Shown piece by piece: positions 12,111 to 23,800 of a stretch of DNA of 64,000 nt (within the stretch, counting starts at the first letter, position 1; every line of letters begins with the position of its first letter). This stretch comes from Icerya purchasi. Taxonomy: Eukaryota > Arthropoda > Insecta > Hemiptera > Monophlebidae. Location of the stretch: assembly GCA_039619475.1 (NCBI GenBank), contig CM077116.1, forward strand, positions 36,467,183 through 36,531,182, read 5' to 3'. The notes beneath the pieces are model-generated. The model ran no database searches and was not told the DNA's origin. It was given only the letters and a program-made list of their open reading frames with translations. Made by a program: the position numbers and the translations under genes.

Positions 12111-12757
12111 GAGACTCGATCCGCGAATTGCCCTTCATATTAACGATTGCCTTCATGAGCTTCATGTAAATATAAATACCCATTTGTGTTTTTGTCCACC
12201 GTTAGAAAATGTAAATGACTTTAAATATCTAGGTATATGTATTGATAAATCTTTGAACTGGAAAAAACACATCCAAAATTTAAACTCGAAAATAAGACAG
12301 ACAATTCCAGCTTTATATAAAATAAAACAGGTACTATCATGTCGAACTCTACGTATATACTATAATTCAATAATAATGTCTAGAATTCTATATTGAATTC
12401 AAATATATTATGTGAGGCTGAGAAAACGGAAATAAATAAAATAAGCAAAATACAGAAAAGGTGTTTGAAACTGTATATACTACCCTATTAGAAATAAATC
12501 GACTTTAGGTCAATTATGTGTGAAAGGAAAATGGTGAAATGTTCCCCAAGATGTATTATTCCTATTATAAATTACTGGAATTTAATGTCAATAATATAAA
12601 ATTACCATCCAGGGGAAAAATCCGGTTAACAAGAAACCAACGTAATACATATTACATCTATTCCCGCGGGGTAAATCTACGAATTGACAATACTGATGAC
12701 TCAATTTTAATTAATTTAAATAAGTACAACCCTGCAATCATGTACTAGAGGAAAAAA

Positions 12758-12862
12758 GAAATTGGCGAGTGGAAAAAAGAAATTGGCGAGTGGAAAAAAG
12801 AAATTGGCGAGTGGAAAAAAGAAATTGGCGAGTGGAAAAAAGAAATTGGCGAGTGGAAAAAA
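12758..12862 (+). repeat. Five-copy 21-bp tandem repeat encoding EIGEWKK
   Basis: Five near-identical 21-bp units (GAAATTGGCGAGTGGAAAAAA) run without interruption. In the retrotransposon ORF2 frame each encodes EIGEWKK, and the array leads directly into EVQNWLKEWCKKD and the stop. The equivalent place in the full element has a single AVWKGKIKIWLIAWL segment. Confidence 0.95.
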
Positions 12863-13065
12863 GAGGTGCAAAACTGGTTGAAGGAATGGTGCAAAAAAGA
12901 CTGAAGCTATATCTCGCTCTTTTTTGTTGGTTTTTTACTTTGTCGTGTCCATTCTGGATTTTAAACTTTCATAGATCATATTTTTGTCGACTTTAAATAT
13001 TAAGCTGTCCGCATGTATTGGTGTACAGAGATGCATATTACGCGGAATGTTATTTATTGGCTTAC

Positions 13066-13066
<1 letters not shown>

Positions 13067-13119
<53 letters not shown>
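13067..13119. repeat. (TA)n microsatellite
   Basis: About 26 TA dinucleotides inside the 3' UTR of the retrotransposon fragment. Confidence 0.97.
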
Positions 13120-13123
<4 letters not shown>

Positions 13124-13306
13124 ACTATTACTTTAATGTAATGCTAGTTTTATTATAATTGTTATGTATGGAATAAGTTAAGTTAGTTTTAATTTTTGTA
13201 ATCTAATTTAACAAACGTTGATAAGAGTGTTGGGCACTCACACAACGGACATATTTGCCCTGTGAGAGCCACAACTTATTTTTAAAATAAGAAGAAAAAA
13301 AAAAAA

Positions 13307-15714
13307 TTACAATTTATTTTTTGGAGTTAACGAAACATTCACGATAATAGATAGCGCCGGTAAACCGGATCTGGTTTCTTACAACTTTCAGTTTCAAGAG
13401 GTTAAGATAAACAAAAGGTCAGAGCGCAGCGAGCTTTGCTGCGTTCAAACGATCGGCATCTTTGACGTTGTATTATTTTCGAATTTTTGTAGAGGAGTAA
13501 GTTTTACTTTCGTATTCGCTGAATACTCTGCTAGATTAGAAATTTCTTTATTAATTCAGTTTTAGAAACATTAGCGTAATGATTGGTTTTCGATTTCCTT
13601 AATATTTTCCGTAAAACGTACATTATTTAAAGTCTTTTCTGATTGAAATCAATCGAGTATTGTTAAAAGAGGGGGGCTGTTCAACTTTCCCATTGCGATA
13701 GAACAAGACGGAGAAGTAAGCCGTAAAAAATCTATTCACGGAAATAGAACGCTTTTAGAAAAGTGTTCGACTTTTAAAGCAACAAAACATTACGAATGAT
13801 ACTGATGACCGTGTAAAACAAGTTTGAAATTGTTCATTGCCGCACAAATGTGTACAGACTTCATTCGATTGGATCGGATCGTCATTAAGAAAATAATCAA
13901 AAGAAACCTTCAATAATTCCTATTAGCAGGAGAAAAAGAAAAAGAAAAAAAGAATTATCGAATATACGATAATAATCGTATTAAATATAAAGTTATAAAG
14001 AAAAGGAGGCGAAAAACTTCAATAATTATCGGATCTAGAGAAAGAATTTGCAAAATGTCACGTGAATTATTTAGTCATGCTGAATGGCTTGCGTTGATGA
14101 AAAGTGTGTTGTGTTGTAGAGTATAATTTCAGGTGCGTATTAATTAGGCTAGTGGAAAACATATTTCGCGAGCGTCATTGACCGTATGCATCCTTATAAA
14201 ATTACTAGCTCGCTATCGGAGTGTTACGTCCTGGATGAATTTGAATGTTTTTAAAATATTAAAAATATCGGCGGTATCGCGAAGACGTTGAAACGCAAAC
14301 TTTTAAATTCAGATGTAATTTGATCCAATTTTACTAGCGTGGACGGGAGCATAAAGCAATTTACGCCTTCTTCGTCGGAGTTTTTTTCTTTTCTTTTTAA
14401 CATAATTAAAACTTCGGAAGAACGGAAAAATTGAGAGAATAGATCTAAAGAAAATGTTAAGAATTCTCCTTCAGAATTTCTTTTCGGAAATTTCATTTTA
14501 CCTTTCGGCTGTATTGAAATTCTTTACGGGGAAACCGAAAAGTAACGGTAGTCTAATAATGAACCCTGCAGGCTGCTAGCTAGAAACTTTTACCACAGGG
14601 AAACTTTGGTATTCGAGCAGGGGCGCTTCTCTCTCCTATTACGACTGAATATAATAATTTTAAATTGTACGGTACAGTTCTTTTTAGAATTTCAGTAATG
14701 TTGGAATTTCACTTCTTTTCTTTGTTTTTTTTTTTCGTTTTTTTACGTTTTAATTTTATAAACTAAAGTAACGCTCAAGTCACATTCGATAATTTCATCC
14801 CCGGCTAGCAGTTTACCATTTAATTCAGCACCAATTATCATCACGCTTAACCAAAATTTAACACCATCAGGATAGAGTCACCGCAGTAGTTTTATTTATT
14901 TGAAAAATGATTATTACATATAATAAATAATATATGTATAGCTATAAAATGCCCCGATTTTGCTTCCTCAAGTTGATTCCATTCACGTCTATCTATTACG
15001 ATCCAGTGGAAATGTTTATCAGTTTATGAACTTTCTATATCAACTATCTACCTAGCCTGTTGTTTCCCCGCTTTCCATTTTTTGTACCCCAAGCACCGAA
15101 AAGTACTCTTACGCGTTCACCTTTCACCCGTGAGGCGAGATATGTGACCATCTATCTTCCCGCAATATTGTAAAATTGTTAAACTACATATAACCGTCGA
15201 TAAAATTTCAACCAATACTCTCGTGTAAGAAGTTTTTTTTTTTTTATTTCGCAATCTAAACTGGAGACAAGCGATGCCGCTGCAAAGAGGATGTCATATG
15301 TACCTCGCGGACGACATTCTTTTCTATAGTTTCCGCTTCGTTAACTATAGTTTCCGAAATCAAGAAACGAAAAAAAATTATCTGCTGGTCCGGTATTTTT
15401 GTTTACCGATGCGTCGATACATTCAGGCGTAAACACTGTCTCGCATACGAGTACATCCTAGTTGGAATTTTACTAGCTTATTTCCAACTTTTATCAAAAC
15501 AGTTGCTCATTTTTCTTTACATTACTCACTTTCCTGTTTACCTTTTCAGCGGGCTCTGACTCGTCTTCTGTTAGTTCTGCGTTAACTACGTTACGTCGGT
15601 TATATTTTCTACGTCTGTCTTAAATGCGCTCTTCTTTCAACTTACGTAACCGGTCTGTTCGAGGAATGCATGCGCGATGTTGCCTGAATTATTAAATAGC
15701 GCGCAGAATTCTGT
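13307..15714. other. No gene recognised
   Basis: AT-rich non-coding sequence on both strands with short A and T runs. An 81-codon minus-strand ORF at 14251-14496 has no recognisable feature. If the SIK gene begins further upstream, this may be intron, but no kinase-domain exon was recognised. Confidence 0.5.
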
Positions 15715-17800
15715 ACTTTAGAATATAAAATGTTTCAAAGGGAGTAGGTTCGAAGACGGAACCTTGCAGATACCCTGTCTGACAATGTCTAATTTCACCA
15801 TTAACTGATAAAATGGCCCGCTTATCATCGAAGTAATTAATGATTATATCGATAATAAATGGGCTAAATGCCCTGTCCCTTAGAATTTGCTTGATGGAGG
15901 GTCATCGACAGTTATCAGATGCATCTTTAAAATCATATGAAATGAAAACCGCCGATGATTATGCAATTCCTTTCTGATGTTGGAAAATAAAAAGTACACT
16001 GCATTTTCTGCCGATACCCGGCGTCTAAAACCGAACTGAAAATCATGGACACACGGATTTTCCTGTAACCTCTCTTTTAATGTAAATATTTATTAATATT
16101 TTTTTCGTAAACTCTACTAATAGAATTTAACAGAGAAATAGGAAAAAATTTCGGAAGTATCTTTACCGAGTTTTGTAGTTCGAAATTTTCCAACAAGTGA
16201 GAAAAATTCGAAGTTGTGTACACATTTATCGAAAACGTTTGTGTTAACAAGCCTTTTTAAATAAACGATTAATTAGATAATTTTATCGGTAATTCTATCC
16301 TCGCAGCGACCTTTCCTATTACTTAGCTGTTTAATATAACATAATTTGTATCGATTGATAGATCTGTACAATCAGAAGCTAGAAAATCGCAGCTGAAATT
16401 ACTTGTGTATTTTTTATATCGGTAACATTTATTGTCGGAATTAAAATAGGATTCCGATTTTTAAACGTCAAAATTCTGTACGGTCTACTAAAACCATGCT
16501 GTGCTATTTGGAACTAATTCTTTCCATTTATTCAACTTAGACTTATAGTAATTAACCTTTTATTTTTAAATTAACAGCTTTGAATGTACCGTCAATAAAG
16601 ATTAAAATATAATTATTCTTGCATTTTGCTTTTTTTTTGTTACGAAGCATATTAATTTTGGCTCTTTTTAATAGCGCAAATTCGCGTTATTCCACCGGTC
16701 TACCGACAGAGTTTTTGCAGTAATTAATGAACAAGAAATGTTATAAATATATGTATTTACTCGTAGTTGAGTGATGATGCTATCTAACTGTGAATCGCAA
16801 GCACAATAAATTTTCAATTTCGCACAGAAGATCGCGGTCACATTTTCGCAGAAAGAATCTACATCAGTTCTGTTATGCAATTTATTTTCAGAGGAAGGAA
16901 TGGGAATACCGTACGGTAGGTCTTATTTTTTTATGCGGAGTAGGGTCAAAGTTATTTAGCGAAAATGTACATGTTTTAGGCGAAATTCTATGGGAAACCA
17001 TAAGATAACTACCGATGTGGTTAGTGAATGCGAATGAATTATTATTTAGAATAGATTACTGTAAATTAATTTTAAAAAAGCAGTGTTCTCTGGGTTACTA
17101 GTTTTAGATTCGAAAATAGATAGTTTCAATATTAAAATCGCCTATTAACAATGGAGAGTAGTCTCTATATTTTTTTTTACAAAAATTGAGTCGATAATGT
17201 TAATGTAATTGAATTTCGGTTTATTAGGAAACTTAAATATAATTATTAATTTATCGATGCATAAAGCAATGACGCCATTACTGTATGACAAGAGCCTGCG
17301 CGTGATACTGTTTTTAACTATAAGGACAATTCGGGAATTCAAGTAGGAAATGTAGTTAGAGTTGATGAAAATAGCACCAGACGGTCGCCTTAGCAAAAAC
17401 GGTAATATTTGTAAACTCGTCGTAAATTTACTTTAAAAAAAAACAACAACTGTAAACGTTGTTAACATTAAGGTATGATAAACTACTGGCCATAGCCGGT
17501 TCTATCTTTGATATTATTGAGAGCTATGATGTAAACGGGACAATTCCTGTTACCGGTTTTGTGGTCTATTTCGCCCATAGCTTTACACGATATTAGTAAT
17601 ATTAAAAAAGGAATTCGGTTGTAATTTTGAATGCAAACAGTAGGTGCATGTTTTTTGTTCATCTTGACTAACAAAGTTGTTGTAAGAATCATCTGAACGG
17701 CAAATTTTCTCAGAGCGACAGTACTTGTGACACTTATTGCAAAACCTCGTTGAAATGGCCATCCATGAAAAAAAAAAGAAACTCCCACTTAATTCCTAAC
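15715..17800 (-). mobile_element. Heavily decayed R1/I-like non-LTR retrotransposon
   Basis: Three minus-strand patches occur in the order expected of one element. At 17790-17480, in two frames, there are Cys-rich knuckle remains (CNKCHKYCRSEKICRSDD, CTYCLHSKLQ) followed by GEIDHKTGNRNCPVYIIALN, typical of the end of ORF1. At 17396-17145 SRIVLIVKNSITRRLLSYSN looks endonuclease-like. At 16085-15720 an RT patch reads FGFRRRVSAENAVY, YFDDKRAILSVNGEI and TGYLQGSVFEP, counterparts of QFGFR, the 'DYLSDR...VNGE' segment and PQGSVLGP. Frames are broken everywhere and the catalytic YADD is not found, so the copy is dead. The intervening kilobase is unreadable. Confidence 0.65.
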
Positions 17801-18136
17801 CTTCCTTTCAGTTGGCAGTTTTTGATCGGCTTGAGGAATAAGCGGTACATATATTCGGCTAGCCCTCTCATTGCTTATCTCAATTTAAAGACGCTTCTTG
17901 TCAAATAAATGAAGTAATTTTTAAAGTTTTTTTTCGTGATGTTGTTAGTTCGGAATATTAGAATAACTGGATTTCTGAGTTTTTCCGGGTGAGCAGTAAC
18001 ATCTTTTATCTGGTCGGTGATTTCTTGTCGTAACTTGTTAGTATCATATTTAGACGTCGTATTTTAATAATATCGATATTTTTGCTATTTTTTTTTTTTT
18101 ATAAAAAGTAACGCGAATATTAGATTTATATGAACA

Positions 18137-18922
18137 TACGCAGTGCGTCCCATAAGTTGCGGGACTGTCTTTCTGGAATTGATACTGCTCGCGTCATTTT
18201 CATGAAATTTTGAGAACTAGTTCGTACAACCCTAAGACTCTCCCCAGTCGAAGTTTCGGAACAATCGGATTATTTGTAGCAGCGCAGTAATAGTTCGTGC
18301 AAGATCTCTTGCTACGCACGATCATAATTGGAATCTCTTCAATTGAAGCAAAATAGTGCCCCCCTTTCAGCACCATTTTTAACTTGGGGAATAGAAAATA
18401 GCCTGGAAAACTCAGAGATCTGGCGAGTATAGGGAGTGGCTGAACACCGGAACCATTTTTCTTCCCAGAAATTGTGTGTTAATTGCAGCGGTGTGCACCG
18501 GCGCGTTGTCGCGCAACAAAATCCGTTTTCGCTATGCAAGGCCTCCCGCTTCTCTCTTTGCCTTCAATCGGCTCTCTATCGCCGACACGAAAATCGGTTA
18601 TACCAACGAAACATGCTAGTACAAGACATTACGAAACAAGCCACCTTTAACATTTCGAATGTTTCAGTAGCATTTTTAACCGCTTTAAAACAAAAAAAAA
18701 TGTTGTTCCAAATTTTTTTCCATACTAAAATTATGACCGCGCGTATCCAGGAGATGCTCGTACGAACCGTTACTGAGCTGCTACAAATAATCCGATTGTT
18801 CCGAAACTTCGATTGGGGAAAAATGTGAGTTGTGCGAACTAGTTCCCGAAATTTCATGAAGATGACGCAAGTAATATTGATTTTAGAAAGGCAGTTCCAC
18901 AACTTATGGGACGCACTGTGTA
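18137..18922 (-). mobile_element. Non-autonomous mariner-like element with long TIRs
   Basis: Terminal inverted repeats of about 165 bp begin CRCAGTGCGTCCCATAAGTT (18139 onwards and, inverted, up to 18920). They are flanked by TA at 18137-18138 and 18921-18922, the Tc1/mariner target duplication. On the minus strand between the TIRs are remains of transposase: NATETFEMLKVA and a W..RF helix-turn-helix tail, then EGKERSGRPCIAKTD. This joins near 18520 directly to RDNAPVHTAAINTQFLGRK, a D2 motif, and to YSPDL. Everything between the HTH region and D2 is deleted. The element is therefore about 780 bp and can only have moved in trans. Confidence 0.9.
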
Positions 18923-19140
18923 TTTTTGCTCTTAAATTTTTATCAAAAAGTTCGATATTATCTGATTTATTAATAATTAATACGTCAGAATACTTATCGG
19001 AAGTAATCGCATTATGAAAGACATTTCTAACAATAGCGCGGTTTCAGTAACGTTTGAATTAAAGTGAATCGTTGTCTTCTCGTGTTCGCGTTATTTCAAA
19101 TCAGGTAGTATTAACATAGTGATAAGAACATCGCATTACG

Positions 19141-20796
19141 ATGAACCGCCCGCCGCCCGCAAACGGGAAGCCGGCCGGCAAGCCGAAAGCGCCGTCTAAA
19201 CCCGACGTGAACAACAGCGCAACCGGTAGTAAATCCTCACCACACACAACAGGTTAGTCGCACACACACACACACACAGAATACACCAACACACGACACC
19301 AGCCTTATCAGCAACTCCGATAAGAACCAGCCTAACGTACAGGACAAATCCACAGCGTACAGATGATTTATCTTCCGCGATCAACTCGCGCTGCCACCCG
19401 TCCACTGCTCTTAATGTAGACAGCCCAGCGGCGACCGCGTTAAACGACAAAACCCAAAACAACGTATCCGATACAACTCTTCCGACTGCGCCAAGTGTAC
19501 CAGTATCTTTCTCTGAAAAATTAAAAACCGCAAAGAAAATAACCCCGCTAACCGATTTCAATTACCCAACAGAGGAACAGGGTATAATATTCCCATACAT
19601 TCCAACGAGCACCAATCGTGATTACTTCTTAGCATTAAAAGATCTAGTTGGCGGACCAGCTAACATAATAGCAGGCTCGAGAATTAGTAGAGATCGAGTT
19701 GCAATATTTTTAAAATCGAAATCCAACGTTGAAATGCTGTTTGAACATGGAGGCAGAATTAAAATAAGCTCACAAGTAATCACTGCACGACGTTTAAAAA
19801 CCCCATCTAACAAACTAATTATGTCAAACGTCTCTCCCACTATCCCGAACCAGCTTATACTTTCACATCTTGCCTCAGTTTTTTCACTGAAATTAATCAC
19901 TCCTATAGCCATCCTTCGAGTCAACCCAAACGACGCTGAATTCGGACATATTGTCAGCTGGCGCAGACAAGTCTACATCGAGTAGGTTAATTGTTCCAAC
20001 ATCCCTGACTCCTTTATACTAAACCACAATGAACATGAACACCGAATATTCCTCCACTTAGACGACCACTCATGCCGCAGCTGCATAAATAAAAAAGGGA
20101 AAACTAATCAACCAATTACATCGCCTCCCCCCCTCCCCCCCACAACATCTAGACATTGACAGAGCAATGGAAGCCGACCAAGTAATTCCAAATGCGAAAC
20201 GCCCCCATCCAACAACACATGATTCTCTGCCCGGCGACCCTATATTATCTGCAACATCACAACCTGCAATAAAGAAAATTAATATCCCGTTACCGGAAGA
20301 TGACAACAACCAAACAGTACAACTAGAACAAATAAATAGCCCACCAATCCAATCAGAGTTCAAAAATATTTTGAAACCACAGCCAGAAGGGAAGAACGTT
20401 TTACAGCAACAGGCCCAACAGAAAACCGAATTCAAAATACCACCAGACATGCAGCACATCACTGAGCCGGTTAAGCAGAAGTCAAAACAGAAAAAAGTCA
20501 CTAACATCGACGAAGCAGTTGAGAAAATCAAACCGATGTTTGACAATGACTAATCTAACTTCATCATCAACCTTGACGATTTCAAAATATTCTTGAGTAA
20601 CATTGCTTCCAAACCTGACTACATAACCTATGCGCACAATTTCACACAGGATAAAGATGGACTGTTTCACCTAATTGCAGCCGCCAAACCATCTCTGAAG
20701 AGCACAAGTTTAAAAAATAGATGTACTCGCATACTGAAAAGTCTGAGCAGCCTATCCACAGATGGTAATACGTCAGAGGAAAGCTCTACCCACTAA
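19141..20796 (+). pseudogene. Retrotransposon ORF1 (gag-like), frameshifted
   Basis: It starts with ATG at 19141 (MNRPPPANGKPAGKPKAP). The frame is lost around a (CA)n run at 19260-19279. From about 19368 frame 3 is open to TAG at 19983-19985 and includes RDYFLALKDLVGGPANIIAG and an RRM-like region. After that stop it continues with EHRIFLHLDDHSCRSC, a zinc knuckle whose later His and Cys are not preserved. A shift in the C-run near 20127-20141 moves to frame 1, which continues through MEADQVIPNAKRPHP to a stop at 20551-20553 and then on to 20796 (TSEESSTH). At least one early frame loss, two stops and a further frameshift are visible. The protein would normally package element RNA. Confidence 0.8.
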
Positions 20797-20880
20797 CACA
20801 CGAATACTATGACAAACTTGACATCAAACATCGACTAGCAACACTCACAGACTTCACAAGACAACACAGAAACACCCAAC

Positions 20881-23800
20881 ATGGCGAGTAATAATATAAT
20901 TATGCAGTGGAACTGCAGAAGTTTTATTAATCATCAAGCCGAACTAGAACACCTATTAGCCACATATTCTCCATTAGTAGCCTGCTTGGAGGAGACGCAT
21001 TTACAGCCTAGAGACAAGCCAAGAATAAAACACTATAGTCTATTCCGATGCGATAATATCGGAGGCAACCGAGTAAACGGAGGAGTAGCAACTCTAGTGC
21101 ACACGTCGATCACGGCTGTATCGGTCAGAATGAATACACCCCTTCAGATGGTAGCGATATCTGTTCTCTTACACAATCTATCGAGGTCCACACTAACGAA
21201 CTGCAACTGCTACTTTCCCCCCAATCATATGGTACACTCGGCAGACCTTCAAAATGCCATATCTCAACTAGTAAGCCCAATGGTCATACTTGGAGACTTT
21301 AACGCTCACTCCCCACTATGGGGAGCGACGTCCACCAACAGACATGGATCAATTATTACAAGCATACTAACGGAGCACGATTTGTGCATTCTCCCCCCAC
21401 CTAACCGTACACATTTTAACCTCTCCCATAACACTTTCTCAACAATAGACTTGGCATTAGTATCCCCATTACTGCTCCCGAAACTTAAATCATCTGTCCA
21501 TGACGACCTTTGCTCCAGCGATCATTTCCCTGTATTTCTGCATTTCACAGGATATCATCCATCACCACCAATCCCAAGACCCCCAAGATTCTCATTTCGC
21601 AAGGCAGACTGGACGGCATACACAGCCGGAATTAAAATCCCAGCTCCTAGTGAGTCCCTATCAGACAATTTAAAGATATTTCTTAATACTATACTAGATG
21701 CTGCCTACTTATCGATACCCACCTCCCACAATTTTCGAGCTAAGAAAGTACCATGGTGGAGCAAAGAGATCCACATTGCAATCCAACAGCTTAAACGAGC
21801 ACTCAGAAAGTATAAATCGTCTCGGTCGCTATCTGACTTAGTAGCCTTCAAGAAGTGCCGAGCCCTTGCCAGAGCTCTCATTCGCGACAAAAAGCAAGAG
21901 TGCTGGTCACAGTTTATTTCATCCATATCCTCATCAACGTCAAACAGGACCATATGGAATAAAATAAAATCCATCAACGGAATTAGCACTGTCCCAAAAC
22001 GCGTCCTTCTCAACATCAATGGCAGTCTAATAACGGATGAAGCTAACGTTGTCAAAGCGTTTGCCAATCACTTCACCGCAGCATCGTCATCAGAAAAGTA
22101 TCCCCCCGCTTTCCATAGCATGAAATACCATGCAGAGCAACAGCCAGTGCACTTTCCACCCGAATCCAATGAATCATACAATAGTAACTTTACCATCTCA
22201 GAACTAAATTTCCAACTCAACCACCATACATCCAACATTGCTCCTGGCCCCGACGGCATCCACCCATACATGCTTAAGTACCTCCCAATTTCCGGAAAAC
22301 ATTTTCTCCTACACATATACAATCAAATCTGGAATTCTGGAAACATCCCCGCGCAATGGAAGTCGGCAAATATAATCCCAATACTAAAGGAAAACAAAGA
22401 CCCTTCCCTTCCCGAAAGTTACCGTCCTATCTCGTTATTGAGTGTCATTTCCAAAACGCTGGAGAAGATGGTTAATAGGCGTCTCCTGTTTTTTCTCGAA
22501 CAGAAAAGTCTTCTTTCTCCTAACCAAGCCGGCGGGCGAGAGGCAAGATCAACAGTCAGCCAACTACTTAGCCTGCAAAGGCAGATACTCTCGGCGTTTC
22601 AGCGTCAACAGCACCTCTATGCAGTATTTTTCGATTTAGAGAAAGCTTTTGATCGCCTGTGGCGTCATGGCCTACTACTAAAACTGCGAACGGCGGGAAT
22701 CGCCGGAAAAATGGGTAAATACCTACACAGCTTCTTAGACAATAGAACGATCCAAGTTACGACTGGTTCGTCAACGTCTGAACTGATGCTGTTGGAAAAT
22801 GGTGTACCACAAGGCTCTGCTTTAAGTGCAACCTTGTTCATATACTACATTAACAACTTAACTGACTGTCTTGCCGCCCCTGTAACGTCCCGGCTCTATG
22901 TGAACGACCTAAACATCTCCCTATCATCCGACCATCCTATAAACGCTCAAAATATCCTACAAAAATCCATAAAAAAGCTCCAAAAGTGGTCCAATGACAA
23001 CGGTTTGACCTTCTCCTCAACAAAAACAATATGTGTTGATTTCCACAGGGGACGCCAAAACGCACTTTCCAGCATATTCCTGAGTCTAAATGGTGTTCCT
23101 ATCCCAAACCGTCCATCAGTTAAGTTTCTAGGCTTAATATTTGATAAAAAACTCTCCTGGCGCGATCACATACGTGAGCTCAAAGCTAAATGTCTAAAAT
23201 CCTTGTCCATCCTAAAATATCTGTCGAATTACAGATACAACATAAATCCAAAACTACTCCTTACAATATATAGATCAATTATCCTTTCGCGAATCAATTA
23301 CGGGTGCCAGGTATACTCCTCAGCCGCCAATAGTGTGCTAAGATCCTTAGATCCTGTACATTTTGCGGCCCTCCGGTCTATTCTTTCCACTCATCCCTCT
23401 ACTCCTGTTGTAAGTTTGTGTGCACTGGCAGGTTGTCCCCCACTATCCTATTATAGGAAATATTACAACTTTAAAGAACTGAGCTCCCTCCTTAGTAATA
23501 CTAAGACCCCGTCACTCGAGCCGGCCACCATCCCTAATGGGAGTTTTGGGAACGATCCAGCGCCTGAACTTTTTTCAGTTATGGATCATTTCCAAATCCC
23601 CTCAATCCCAAGAGCTTTACCAGATTTCGCAATAACTGTACCTCCCTGGAGTCAGCCGATCACAAATATAAACATATCTCTCACAAAATTCAATAAAGCA
23701 CAATATCCCCCAAACGTAGTACAAATAGTAAAAAACACCATAGCGAGCTACACCGATCATGTATGCCTCTACACAGATGGAGCGAAGGCAAAAGGTTATC

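Larger units (their letters stand above)
12110..13306 (+). mobile_element. 3' fragment of a CR1/L2/Daphne-like non-LTR retrotransposon
   Basis: 12184-12396 reads NDFKYLGICIDKSLNWKKHI and SKIRQTIPALYKIKQVL; 12539-12748 reads MYYSYYKLLEFN and YSRGVNLRIDNTDDS. Both align with the ORF2 C-terminus of the element at 5.0-8.0 kb (YKYLGLVIDNALTWKMHI, RRGVNHKIDN). The frame is broken by several stops but, after the stop at 12746-12748, it resumes in frame through a heptad repeat to EVQNWLKEWCKKD and TGA at 12902-12904. The 3' UTR includes a TA microsatellite, then a 3' stem-loop (13237-13266) and an A-rich tail. It is 5' truncated and related to, but diverged from, the first element. Confidence 0.85.

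Noticed and set aside
12758..12862. Tandem 21-bp array considered as a CRISPR-like or satellite array
   Set aside because: No spacers; units are contiguous and in frame with the retrotransposon ORF, so it is a local coding expansion.
14251..14496. 81-codon minus-strand ORF
   Set aside because: No domain, no homology to other elements in the window, isolated in non-coding sequence.
16881..17008. Possible exon after a ttttcag acceptor-like site, considered as a SIK kinase-domain exon
   Set aside because: The translation (GRNGNTVR-like) matches no kinase subdomain in any frame.
20070..20546. 158-codon minus-strand ORF
   Set aside because: Shadow of the gag-like ORF1 on the opposite strand; its composition mirrors the plus-strand frame.
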